5,922 nucleotides of DNA from an uncultured Collinsella sp. Its GTDB lineage: Bacteria > Actinomycetota > Coriobacteriia > Coriobacteriales > Coriobacteriaceae. A model generated the notes under the pieces. That model saw only the letters and a list, made by a program, of their open reading frames with translations, searched no databases and had not been told where the DNA came from. The position numbers and the translations under genes are program-made. The stretch lies in the NCBI GenBank assembly GCA_958419975.1, contig CATZIG010000124.1, positions 1-5,922 on the forward strand. The letters run 5' to 3'. Of the stretch, positions 1 to 5,263 are shown one piece after another; the first letter of the stretch is position 1; every line of letters starts with the position of its first letter.

Positions 1-300
1 GGAGTCGCGCTGGGGGTTTCTGCTCTGGACGAGCGGGGTCTCGCCTGCACGGCGGTTGCCAATCCGCTTCCTGGTGGCCTTGAGGCGCTGTCGTCTCGGG
101 TGCGCGGATCGGTTCTCATGGGCACATCGCTTATGGATGCCGCGAGCGACCCCAAGGGCCAGTTTGCCGTATTCAACGGTCTTGAGTGTGACCGGAGGCA
201 TATCATCTATGCCAAATACGCTCACGAGCGCATCAATGCGTTCGAAAACGAAGTCGTCGACTTCTTTAACCAAACGTTCTACCCGTGTTCTTTGGCCTAG
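1..300 (+). CDS. C-terminal part of an unrecognised protein, possibly a LysR-type regulator
   Basis: An open frame enters from the left edge and ends at a TAG at 298-300, giving the last 99 residues of a protein whose start is outside the window. I do not recognise it firmly. The end of the chain has an aromatic-rich stretch (HIIYAKYAHERINAF, about residues 72-86 of the visible part) followed by an amphipathic segment ending in VVDFFNQTF. This loosely resembles the final strand and helix of the periplasmic-binding-protein-like effector domain of LysR-type regulators. There is no signal peptide, membrane segment or metal-binding motif in the visible part. It lies 68 bp upstream of a sialic-acid-type aldolase gene in the same orientation, where a pathway regulator would be plausible. 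The LysR reading is a weak inference; that the frame is coding is more secure, because it is open from the edge and shares the G/C-rich third positions of its neighbours. Confidence 0.6.
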   Translation, partial: GVALGVSALDERGLACTAVANPLPGGLEALSSRVRGSVLMGTSLMDAASDPKGQFAVFNGLECDRRHIIYAKYAHERINAFENEVVDFFNQTFYPCSLA

Positions 301-327
301 ACGGCCTGGACACTGCCAACAAGAGTG

Positions 328-348
328 GGCGGCATAGGGCTGCCCGCC
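328..348 (+). other. Small hairpin upstream of the aldolase gene
   Basis: GGCGGCA at 328-334 can pair with TGCC at 341-344 and GCC at 346-348, leaving one bulged C and a 6-nt loop. It lies in the 68-bp gap between the upstream stop and the next start. No T-run follows, so it is not a convincing terminator. It may be a leader structure or may mean nothing. Confidence 0.25.
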
Positions 349-356
349 AGACAACT

Positions 357-362
357 AAGGAG
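357..362 (+). promoter_or_regulatory. Ribosome binding site that fixes the GTG start of the aldolase
   Basis: AAGGAG lies 6 nt before a GTG at 369. This sets the start at 369 rather than at in-frame codons further upstream, which would overlap the preceding gene and add 28 residues with no family similarity. The resulting protein opens with a short leader and then the FTGVIPPVVVP segment, typical of where the barrel begins in this family. Confidence 0.8.
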
Positions 363-368
363 ATTCTT

Positions 369-1289
369 GTGGCAACTCAGAAATTCACCGGCGTTATCCC
401 TCCCGTCGTTGTTCCCGATACCGAAGACCACCAGCTCGATGTTGCCTCCTTTGAGCGCAGCATCAACCGCATGATCGATGCCGGCGTCGATGGCTTGTTC
501 TTCCTGGGCTCCTCGGGCGAGGTCGTCTTCTCCACCGACGAGCGTCGCCGTCAGATCATCGCCGAGGCCGTCCGTATCGTCGACCACCGCGTTCCCGTTC
601 TGGTCGGCATCATCGACACCGAGACCGAGCGCATGATCGAGCACGGTAAGGTCGCTCGGGAGCTGGGCGCCGATGCGCTTGTCGCCACCTGCCCGTTCTA
701 TGCCCTGCAGGGCATGACCGAGGTCGAGGAGCACTTCCGCATCCTGCATGAGGAACTCGACCTGCCCATCTTCGCCTACGACATCCCCGTGTGTGTCCAC
801 ACCAAGCTCCCTTGGAAGCTCCTTGCCAAGCTCGGTGCCGAGGGCGTTCTGGCCGGCGTCAAGGATTCCTCGGGTGATGACATCTCGTTCCGCTACCTCG
901 TTCAGGAGAACGAGAAGAACGGCCATCCGATGAGCATTCTCACCGGTCACGAGGTTGTTGTCGACGGCGCCTATCTCGGTGGCGCCGACGGTTCCGTCCC
1001 GGGTCTCGCCAACGTTGAGCCCGAGGGCTACGTGCGTCAGTGGAAGGCCGCTCAGGCTGGTGACTGGGCTACCGTCAAGGCCGAGCAGGATCGCCTCAAT
1101 GAGATTTCGCACATCTGGGATGTCACCTCGGGTGTCCAGGGCTATGCCGGTGGCGTCGGCGCCTTCAAGACCGCTATGAACCTCATGGGCATCTTCGACA
1201 GCCCGACCATGCCGCGCCCGGTGAAGGCCATGACCGGCGAGAATGTCGAGGCGATTAGGAAGGTCCTCCAGGACAACGGTCTTCTGTAA
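369..1289 (+). CDS. nanA: N-acetylneuraminate lyase-like aldolase (DapA/NanA family)
   Basis: A 306-residue class I aldolase of the dihydrodipicolinate synthase/N-acetylneuraminate lyase family, expected to be a cytoplasmic TIM barrel. In NanA the reaction is Neu5Ac to pyruvate plus ManNAc. Visible family marks are GSSGE at 47-51 (pyruvate carboxylate loop), CPFY with Tyr111, the catalytic Tyr137 in FAYDIP, and the Schiff-base Lys165 in GVKDSSGD. Tyr137 and Lys165 fall at the same numbers I recall for Escherichia coli NanA. Starting at GTG gives a length normal for the family. The genes that follow encode a NanK-like kinase and NanE, which favours the sialic acid role. However, the KDSSGD motif and the GADGSVPGLANV segment (205-215) are less like classical NanA and more like other aldolases of the superfamily, so the natural substrate is not certain. 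The family assignment is secure; the nanA name rests mostly on context. Confidence 0.85.
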   Translation: MATQKFTGVIPPVVVPDTEDHQLDVASFERSINRMIDAGVDGLFFLGSSGEVVFSTDERRRQIIAEAVRIVDHRVPVLVGIIDTETERMIEHGKVARELGADALVATCPFYALQGMTEVEEHFRILHEELDLPIFAYDIPVCVHTKLPWKLLAKLGAEGVLAGVKDSSGDDISFRYLVQENEKNGHPMSILTGHEVVVDGAYLGGADGSVPGLANVEPEGYVRQWKAAQAGDWATVKAEQDRLNEISHIWDVTSGVQGYAGGVGAFKTAMNLMGIFDSPTMPRPVKAMTGENVEAIRKVLQDNGLL

Positions 1290-1295
1290 AGCTTC

Positions 1296-1385
1296 CCCGG
1301 GCACCCGATCTTGGGGCTCAAGCGGTCGAGCGTGACCCATTAGGTCAACGCCCGACCGCTTTCACCCCAACCTCGGGCACTCGGG
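1296..1385 (+). repeat. Long nested imperfect hairpin downstream of the aldolase gene
   Basis: Six nested helices can be read by eye: 1296-1299 with 1382-1385, 1304-1308 with 1373-1377, TTGGGG 1311-1316 with CCCCAA 1365-1370, AAGCGGTCG 1320-1328 with CGACCGCTT 1353-1361, CG 1331-1332 with 1349-1350, and TGACC 1333-1337 with GGTCA 1343-1347. The loop is 5 nt. That is about 31 pairs in 90 nt, with small internal loops. No T-run follows directly, so it is not a standard intrinsic terminator. It could protect the 3' end of the aldolase transcript, act as a leader element for the next gene, or be a dispersed palindromic repeat. Confidence 0.6.
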
Positions 1386-1401
1386 AAACCTTTACCAAGC
1401 T

Positions 1402-1424
1402 GCGGCGATAACGCCGCTTTCATT
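1402..1424 (+). terminator. Weak terminator-like hairpin before the ROK kinase gene
   Basis: GCGGCG at 1402-1407 pairs with CGCCGC at 1412-1417 around an ATAA tetraloop. TTTCATT follows at 1418-1424, and a longer T-run appears at 1436-1442. The stem is short but all G/C. The interrupted T-tract makes partial termination or attenuation more likely than a full stop. It could reduce read-through from the aldolase gene into the kinase gene. Confidence 0.4.
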
Positions 1425-1461
1425 TCCTGTAGTTGTTTTTTTATCTCCTAAGGAGAGCGAC

Positions 1462-2427
1462 ATGGAGAACAAGTACGTCTGCTCTGTCGATATCGGCGGA
1501 ACTAAGATCGCGACTGCCATCATGGAGTACCCGGCTGACGGCAGTGTGCCCCATCCCGTTTTTGAGGCCGAGGTTCCCACCGAGGCTCAAGAGGGCGGCG
1601 AGGCCGTCTTCCAGCGTATCGAAGCGTCCATCAAGGCTGCTCTCGAGGCGAATCCCGATGTCGAGGTTCTTGGCGTCGGCATTGGTGCCGCCGGCGTCGT
1701 CGATCCCAAGACGGGCGCCATCGCGTATGCCAACGAGATCATGCCCGGCTGGTCCGGCGTCCAGTTGGGGCCGCGTCTGCGCGAGGACCTCGGTCTTCCC
1801 GTTGCCGTTGTAGGCGACGTGCAGGCTCATGCTCTGGGCGAGGCCCACTGGGGCGTCGGCAAGGGCAAGTTCTCCGTCTTGTGTCTTGGCATCGGTACGG
1901 GCATCGGCGGCGCATATGTCGAGAACGGCCGCGTGATGCAAGGCTTCCATGGTGCTGCTGGCCATATGGGCCACATCGAGTGCTCGGCTGCCGCCGGCAT
2001 TCCCTGCGCCTGCGGGCGTTCCGGCCATCTGGAGTCGGTTGCTTCGGGCACTTCCATTGGTCGAATGTACGATGAGCGCTTTGGTCGCGTCGACCCCAGC
2101 CGTCCTTCGGTCGGTCGCGATGTGAACGACCTGTGCCGTGCGGGCGACGCAAAGGCGACCGAGGTCATCCATGACGCCGGCTTTGCGCTGGGTGCCAGCT
2201 TGGGCTCGCTCGCTAACATCCTGGACCCCGAGGTCATCGTGCTTTCGGGTGGCGTGATTCACCAAGGTCCCGATTGGCGTTCGCAGACGTGGAAGGATTC
2301 GGTGCACGAGGGCTATGCCAGCCAGGCGCTCGATCCGCTTCAGGACACGCCGATCCTCATCGGTTCTCTGGAGGGCGATGCTCCGCTCATCGGTGCCGCT
2401 GAGCATCTTCTTGCCTCGTTGAAGTAA
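1462..2427 (+). CDS. nanK: ROK-family sugar kinase, probable N-acetylmannosamine kinase
   Basis: A 321-residue cytoplasmic ROK kinase; NanK uses ATP to phosphorylate ManNAc to ManNAc-6-P. The start ATG follows AAGGAG (1450-1455) by 6 nt. The N-terminal phosphate-binding loop DIGGTK is at residues 10-15. The catalytic Asp is probably D119 in VGDVQAHALGE, where most ROK kinases have Asn before the Asp. A second nucleotide-site loop, GIGTGIGG, lies at 143-150. The zinc region reads GHMGH (167-171) followed by CACGRSGHLE (182-191), with His171, Cys182, Cys184 and His189 as likely ligands. His168 occupies the place of the Glu in glucokinase-type AGExGH, and AGHxGH is what I recall for Escherichia coli NanK, as is the Gln two residues after the catalytic Asp. 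Position between the aldolase and nanE supports ManNAc. Glucokinase or another hexose kinase remains possible. Confidence 0.85.
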   Translation: MENKYVCSVDIGGTKIATAIMEYPADGSVPHPVFEAEVPTEAQEGGEAVFQRIEASIKAALEANPDVEVLGVGIGAAGVVDPKTGAIAYANEIMPGWSGVQLGPRLREDLGLPVAVVGDVQAHALGEAHWGVGKGKFSVLCLGIGTGIGGAYVENGRVMQGFHGAAGHMGHIECSAAAGIPCACGRSGHLESVASGTSIGRMYDERFGRVDPSRPSVGRDVNDLCRAGDAKATEVIHDAGFALGASLGSLANILDPEVIVLSGGVIHQGPDWRSQTWKDSVHEGYASQALDPLQDTPILIGSLEGDAPLIGAAEHLLASLK

Positions 2428-2443
2428 ACGTATCTTCTGTAGG

Positions 2444-2474
2444 AGCCTCCCGAGACAACACGCCTCGGGAGGCT
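2444..2474 (+). terminator. Perfect 11-bp intercistronic hairpin between nanK and nanE
   Basis: AGCCTCCCGAG at 2444-2454 is fully complementary to CTCGGGAGGCT at 2464-2474, with a 9-nt loop. The stem begins 16 nt after the kinase stop and ends 7 nt before the nanE ribosome binding site (AGAAAGG, 2481-2487). The following bases (GTTCTG) are not a T-run, so full termination is doubtful. A role as an attenuator or as a processing and stability element within an operon is at least as likely. The hairpin itself is directly visible; its role is inferred. Confidence 0.55.
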
Positions 2475-2497
2475 GTTCTGAGAAAGGTTGCAGCCTT

Positions 2498-3184
2498 ATG
2501 ACCGTCGATCCTTTGATTCAATCCCTGAAGGGTAAGCTCGTCGTGAGCGTTCAGGCGTATATGGGCGAGCCACTTCGTACGCCCGAGACCATGGCTCAAA
2601 TGTCTCGTGCTTGCGAGCTCGGCGGCGCCGCCGCCATTCGCTGCCAGGGCCTTGCCGACATTGCCGCCATTAAGGGTCGCTGTGAGGTTCCCGTTATCGG
2701 CCTGTGGAAGGATGGGCACGAGGGCGTTTACATCACGCCGACGCTGCGTCACGCTCGCGCCTGCGTTGCTGCGGGTGCCGATATCGTGGCGATCGACGCC
2801 ACCGATCGTCCGCGTCCCGACGGCAAGTCGGTCGAGGATACCTTCCGCCCGCTGCACGAGGAGGGTGTGCTCCTGATGGCGGATTGTGCCACCATCGAGG
2901 ACATTCGCCGTGCGGTTGATATGGGCTTCGACCTTGTATCTACCACGCTTTCTCACGGTGTCGCCGCCATCGACTGCACCATGGCCGATGGCCCCGATCT
3001 GCCGCTCCTGCGTCAGGCGACCGAGGAATTCCCCGGCCTTCCCATCATTTGCGAGGGTCGCGTGCATACGCCCGAGGAGGCTCGCGCCGCGATCGATGCT
3101 GGCGCCTGGGCCGTTGTCGTCGGCACCGCCATCACGCACCCCACGAGTATTACGAGTTGGTTCAAGGCTGCGCTTGAGGCGTAA
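2498..3184 (+). CDS. nanE: N-acetylmannosamine-6-phosphate 2-epimerase NanE
   Basis: A 228-residue TIM-barrel enzyme that converts ManNAc-6-P to GlcNAc-6-P, the step after ManNAc phosphorylation in sialic acid breakdown. Family motifs appear in order. GLWK at 68-71 contains the expected catalytic Lys71. DATDRPRPDG is at 100-109. CEGRVHTPEEA at 185-195 contains the expected acid/base Glu186. The phosphate-binding end is AVVVGTAITHP at 205-215. The length matches the family (about 220-230). The ATG is preceded by AGAAAGG ending 10 nt upstream, and the ribosome binding site lies just beyond a strong hairpin. One local difference is TLSHGVAA at 150-157, where I recall TLSGYT in many homologues. 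The product would feed nagA and nagB steps, which are not in this window. The gene is downstream of the kinase gene and ends in front of a terminator-like hairpin, so it may close the nan operon. Confidence 0.93.
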   Translation: MTVDPLIQSLKGKLVVSVQAYMGEPLRTPETMAQMSRACELGGAAAIRCQGLADIAAIKGRCEVPVIGLWKDGHEGVYITPTLRHARACVAAGADIVAIDATDRPRPDGKSVEDTFRPLHEEGVLLMADCATIEDIRRAVDMGFDLVSTTLSHGVAAIDCTMADGPDLPLLRQATEEFPGLPIICEGRVHTPEEARAAIDAGAWAVVVGTAITHPTSITSWFKAALEA

Positions 3185-3209
3185 GACAGGCCTCGTATCC
3201 GCTCGGGGC

Positions 3210-3217
3210 GGTATACT
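3210..3217 (+). promoter_or_regulatory. Candidate -10 element (GGTATACT) upstream of rapZ
   Basis: TATACT at 3212-3217 is a good match to a housekeeping -10 hexamer and lies 25 bp after the nanE stop. I see no recognisable -35 hexamer at 16-18 bp upstream (that stretch is G/C-rich). A start about 7 nt downstream would put the hairpin at 3236-3265 within the rapZ leader. The same GGTATA(C/T)T string occurs at 5256-5263 in front of gap, which adds a little support. Confidence 0.35.
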
Positions 3218-3235
3218 CAATATAGGCAATTGACC

Positions 3236-3272
3236 GCGCGGGATCCGGGTTGCTGGGTCCCGCGCTTGTTTT
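3236..3272 (+). terminator. Intrinsic terminator-like hairpin between nanE and rapZ
   Basis: GCGCGGGA at 3236-3243 pairs perfectly with TCCCGCGC at 3258-3265. Two to three further pairs continue inward (TCC 3244-3246 with GGG 3255-3257, one a G-T pair), leaving an 8-nt loop. TTGTTTT follows directly at 3266-3272, which is the classic arrangement. It most likely ends the nan transcript. If the -10 at 3212 is real, it would also lie in the rapZ leader and could attenuate rapZ. Confidence 0.65.
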
Positions 3273-3273
3273 C

Positions 3274-3279
3274 GGGAGG
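3274..3279 (+). promoter_or_regulatory. Ribosome binding site supporting the rapZ start at 3286
   Basis: GGGAGG ends 6 nt before the ATG at 3286. A second site, AGGGAG at 3293-3298, lies 5 nt before another in-frame ATG at 3304. Both spacings are good, so the two starts (306 or 300 residues) cannot be told apart by sequence alone. A TTG codon at 3250 is also in frame but sits inside the terminator-like hairpin and has no ribosome binding site, so it is rejected. Confidence 0.6.
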
Positions 3280-3285
3280 CAACAC

Positions 3286-4206
3286 ATGCAAAAGGGAGAT
3301 GCCATGGATGCGGCGGAGCGCTCGGAGCGCATCCCCGATATCGTCATCATCACCGGAATGTCCGGATCGGGCCGCACACAGGCCATGCACGTGTTCGAGG
3401 ACATGGGCTATTTTTGCATCGATAACCTGCCTCCACGTCTCATCGCCCAGCTTGCCGAGCTCGTCGGCATCAATACGGGCGTGGGCAGGCATCTCGCCGT
3501 CACCTGCGATTTGCGTAGCCAGGGACTGTTTGACGAGCTGCTCGATGCGGTCGCCGCGCTCGAAGAGCGCGAGATGAGCTGCGACATCGTGTTCCTGGAG
3601 GCTTCTGACGAGGTGCTGATTCGTCGCTACAGCGAAAATCGCCGCCGTCATCCTATTGCCAAGCCGGGGGAGACTACGGCCGATGCCATTCAGCGCGAGC
3701 GCCTTCAGCTGCAGGGCGTGCGCGACCGAGCCGATATGATTATCGACACGAGCCGTCTGCGCACCTCTGCGCTGCGCAACAAGCTACGTATGGCATTTTC
3801 CGAGCTGTCCGACCAGCAACTCATGGACGTTCACGTGTTCTCGTTTGGCTTTAAGCACGGCATGCCCGTCGAGGCGGACATTATGATCGACGTCCGCTTC
3901 CTGCCCAATCCGTTCTACGATCCCGAAATGCGCACGATGACCGGTCTCGATAAAAAGGTCTCCGATTTTGTTCTGGACCATCCCAAGACGCAGGAGTTTT
4001 GGAAGGCTTGGACACAGCTGCTCGATACGGTGATGCCGGGTTATATCGCGGAGGGCAAGCCGCAGCTTTCTATCGCCATCGGCTGCACGGGCGGCCAGCA
4101 CCGCAGCGTTGCCATTGCCGAGGCCACAGCCCGTTACCTGGAAGGCGCTCAGTATCATGTGAGCATCTCCCACCGCGACCTGTCGCGCGCCAATACGAAG
4201 GCATAG
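3286..4206 (+). CDS. rapZ: RNase adapter / nucleotide-binding protein RapZ (YvcJ family)
   Basis: A 306-residue (or 300 if the ATG at 3304 is used) cytoplasmic P-loop protein. In Escherichia coli RapZ senses glucosamine-6-phosphate and directs decay of the GlmZ small RNA; in Bacillus the orthologue YvcJ is a nucleotide-hydrolysing protein with a less clear role. The N-terminal Walker A-type loop is GMSGSGRT at 24-31, with Arg30 where the usual Lys stands, as I recall for other actinobacterial homologues. DNLPP at 46-50 and CDLRS at 74-78 are further family marks. The C-terminal RapZ domain carries DVRFLPNPFYD at 202-212 and the highly conserved GCTGGQHRSV at 266-275. The gene ends 6 bp before whiA, so the two are probably co-transcribed and translationally coupled. 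The usual intervening yvcK is absent. The target RNA or partner in this lineage cannot be told from sequence. Confidence 0.95.
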   Translation: MQKGDAMDAAERSERIPDIVIITGMSGSGRTQAMHVFEDMGYFCIDNLPPRLIAQLAELVGINTGVGRHLAVTCDLRSQGLFDELLDAVAALEEREMSCDIVFLEASDEVLIRRYSENRRRHPIAKPGETTADAIQRERLQLQGVRDRADMIIDTSRLRTSALRNKLRMAFSELSDQQLMDVHVFSFGFKHGMPVEADIMIDVRFLPNPFYDPEMRTMTGLDKKVSDFVLDHPKTQEFWKAWTQLLDTVMPGYIAEGKPQLSIAIGCTGGQHRSVAIAEATARYLEGAQYHVSISHRDLSRANTKA

Positions 4207-4212
4207 GCCTGC

Positions 4213-5142
4213 ATGTCGTTTACCGCTGAGGTGCGCGACGAGCTTGCGCGCTGCGAACCCGAATGTGAATACTGCGACTTGTCGACGCTCGCCGCCCTCA
4301 CGCGCGTGAGTGGTACGCTCTCGCTTGCCGGCTCTGGGCGGTATCGTTTGACGGTTGCGACTGAGACGGGAGCCGTCGCGCGCACGATGATCACGCTGAC
4401 GCATCGTATCCTTAAGCTCAAAACGGAGTTCACCGTCCGCAAATCTGTCTTGCATAAGGTTCGAAACTACCTCATCACCTTGCCTGATCAGCCCGATTTG
4501 GATAAGGCTCTGGTGCTGCTGGGCATTCTCGACCGTAGGGGAGGGCTCGTCGCAGGTGTGCCGCGTCACATTGTCGCCCGTCCTTGCTGTAGACTTGCCT
4601 ATATCCGCGGCGCGCTCATCGCGGGCGGCTTCGTGGCCGATCCACGCGGCGATTTTCATTTGGAGATTGCTGTGCAGGGCGAGCAATATGCCAAGGGACT
4701 TTGCGATCTGTTGGAGCAGATTGGGGTCCATGCTCGTGTTAATGCACGGCGGGGGTCATATGCCGTGTACATTAAGAGCGCCGAGGAAATCGAGCATCTA
4801 TTAAAGCTGATTGGTGCCAAGCGCAGCGTTGCCGAGATTGAGGAGGCGCGCGCGGTCAAGTTGGTTAAGAACGATGTGAACCGTCGCGTGAATGCCGAGC
4901 TCGCCAACCAGACCAGAAGCGCCGGTGCTGCCCAACATCAGCTTGCGCTTATCGATGAGCTCGAGCAGCGTGGCCTTCGCGATGCGCTTCCGGATGCCTT
5001 GGCGGTCTTTTGCGACCTGCGCGAGCGCTATCCCGATCTGTCGCTGCGTGATTTGGGGGAGATGGCTGACCCTCCCTTGTCGAAGTCTGCCCTGTACCAT
5101 CGCGTTTTGAGGCTTGAAAAGCTCATTGAAGCAAACAGGTAG
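4213..5142 (+). CDS. whiA: DNA-binding protein WhiA
   Basis: A 309-residue protein with the two-part WhiA layout: an N-terminal domain related to LAGLIDADG homing endonucleases and a C-terminal helix-turn-helix domain. WhiA is a sporulation-linked regulator in Streptomyces and affects division and chromosome segregation in Bacillus. The signature CCRLAYIRGALIAGGFV is at 125-141, followed by FHLEI at 148-152. The stretch NRRVNAELANQTRSAGAAQ at 223-241 leads into the DNA-binding region, which ends with SLRDLGE (277-283) and LSKSALYHRVLRLEKL (289-304). The ATG is 6 bp after the rapZ stop, and a weak GAAGG at 4197-4201, still inside rapZ, is the only ribosome binding site visible, which suggests coupling. 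Length is normal and nothing appears broken. No clear G/C-rich terminator follows the stop. Confidence 0.96.
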   Translation: MSFTAEVRDELARCEPECEYCDLSTLAALTRVSGTLSLAGSGRYRLTVATETGAVARTMITLTHRILKLKTEFTVRKSVLHKVRNYLITLPDQPDLDKALVLLGILDRRGGLVAGVPRHIVARPCCRLAYIRGALIAGGFVADPRGDFHLEIAVQGEQYAKGLCDLLEQIGVHARVNARRGSYAVYIKSAEEIEHLLKLIGAKRSVAEIEEARAVKLVKNDVNRRVNAELANQTRSAGAAQHQLALIDELEQRGLRDALPDALAVFCDLRERYPDLSLRDLGEMADPPLSKSALYHRVLRLEKLIEANR

Positions 5143-5187
5143 TTTGAAGTATCGACTTATATACGGATTTAGCTGCTATTTTAGTCT

Positions 5188-5201
5188 TTAAAACGTTTTA
5201 A
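5188..5201. promoter_or_regulatory. Perfect 14-bp palindrome, operator-like
   Basis: TTAAAACGTTTTAA is its own reverse complement and sits 46 bp after the whiA stop in an A+T-rich stretch. The central CG flanked by A-runs and T-runs recalls operators bound by LacI/GalR-family regulators, including CcpA-type sites. No regulator gene of that kind is in the window. It is about 57 bp upstream of the best -10 candidate for gap. An alternative weak promoter (TCGACT 5152-5157, TATTTT 5177-5182, 19-bp spacing) would put it over a transcription start. Confidence 0.45.
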
Positions 5202-5208
5202 CGTAAAT

Positions 5209-5249
5209 TTGATTTTCAATTTCGAGCATTCTCGTGAAATTCAAGTCAA
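5209..5249. promoter_or_regulatory. Interrupted dyad upstream of the gap promoter
   Basis: An imperfect inverted repeat is centred near 5229. TTGA at 5209-5212 matches TCAA at 5246-5249, AATTT at 5218-5222 matches AAATT at 5237-5241, and CGAG at 5223-5226 matches CTCG at 5231-5234 with two unpaired bases. It covers the place where a -35 box for the -10 at 5258 would lie. It could be an operator for a regulator of gap, or a chance dyad in A+T-rich DNA. Confidence 0.35.
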
Positions 5250-5255
5250 AAAAAA

Positions 5256-5263
5256 GGTATATT
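5256..5263 (+). promoter_or_regulatory. Candidate -10 element (GGTATATT) of the gap promoter
   Basis: TATATT at 5258-5263 directly follows a run of eight A residues (5248-5255). The best -35 at normal spacing is only a weak match (TGAAAT, 5235-5240, 17-bp spacing). A start near 5270 would give a leader of about 65 nt ending in a strong ribosome binding site, AAAGGAG at 5324-5330. Sequence composition changes from A+T-rich to G+C-rich just after this box, as is usual at a promoter. Confidence 0.45.

Noticed and set aside
297..1340. A 347-codon open frame on the minus strand across the aldolase gene
   Set aside because: It mirrors a clearly identified gene in G+C-rich DNA, has no family motifs and has low-complexity acidic and glycine-rich content typical of an antisense shadow.
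1445..1455. CTCCTAAGGAG near-palindrome at the nanK ribosome binding site
   Set aside because: Only one base separates the arms, so no RNA hairpin can form. The right arm is simply the Shine-Dalgarno sequence.
1441..2406. A 321-codon open frame on the minus strand across the ROK kinase gene
   Set aside because: It is antisense to a gene with intact ROK motifs. It has no recognisable domain and no convincing ribosome binding site.
2387..3229. A 280-codon open frame on the minus strand across nanE
   Set aside because: It runs antisense through nanE catalytic motifs and both adjoining hairpins, so it is best explained as a shadow frame.
3230..3235. TTGACC as a -35 box in front of rapZ
   Set aside because: No -10-like hexamer lies 16-18 bp downstream; that stretch is the G/C-rich hairpin.
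3784..4731. A 315-codon open frame on the minus strand across the rapZ-whiA junction
   Set aside because: It overlaps two conserved genes in antisense, and its predicted protein shows no family features.
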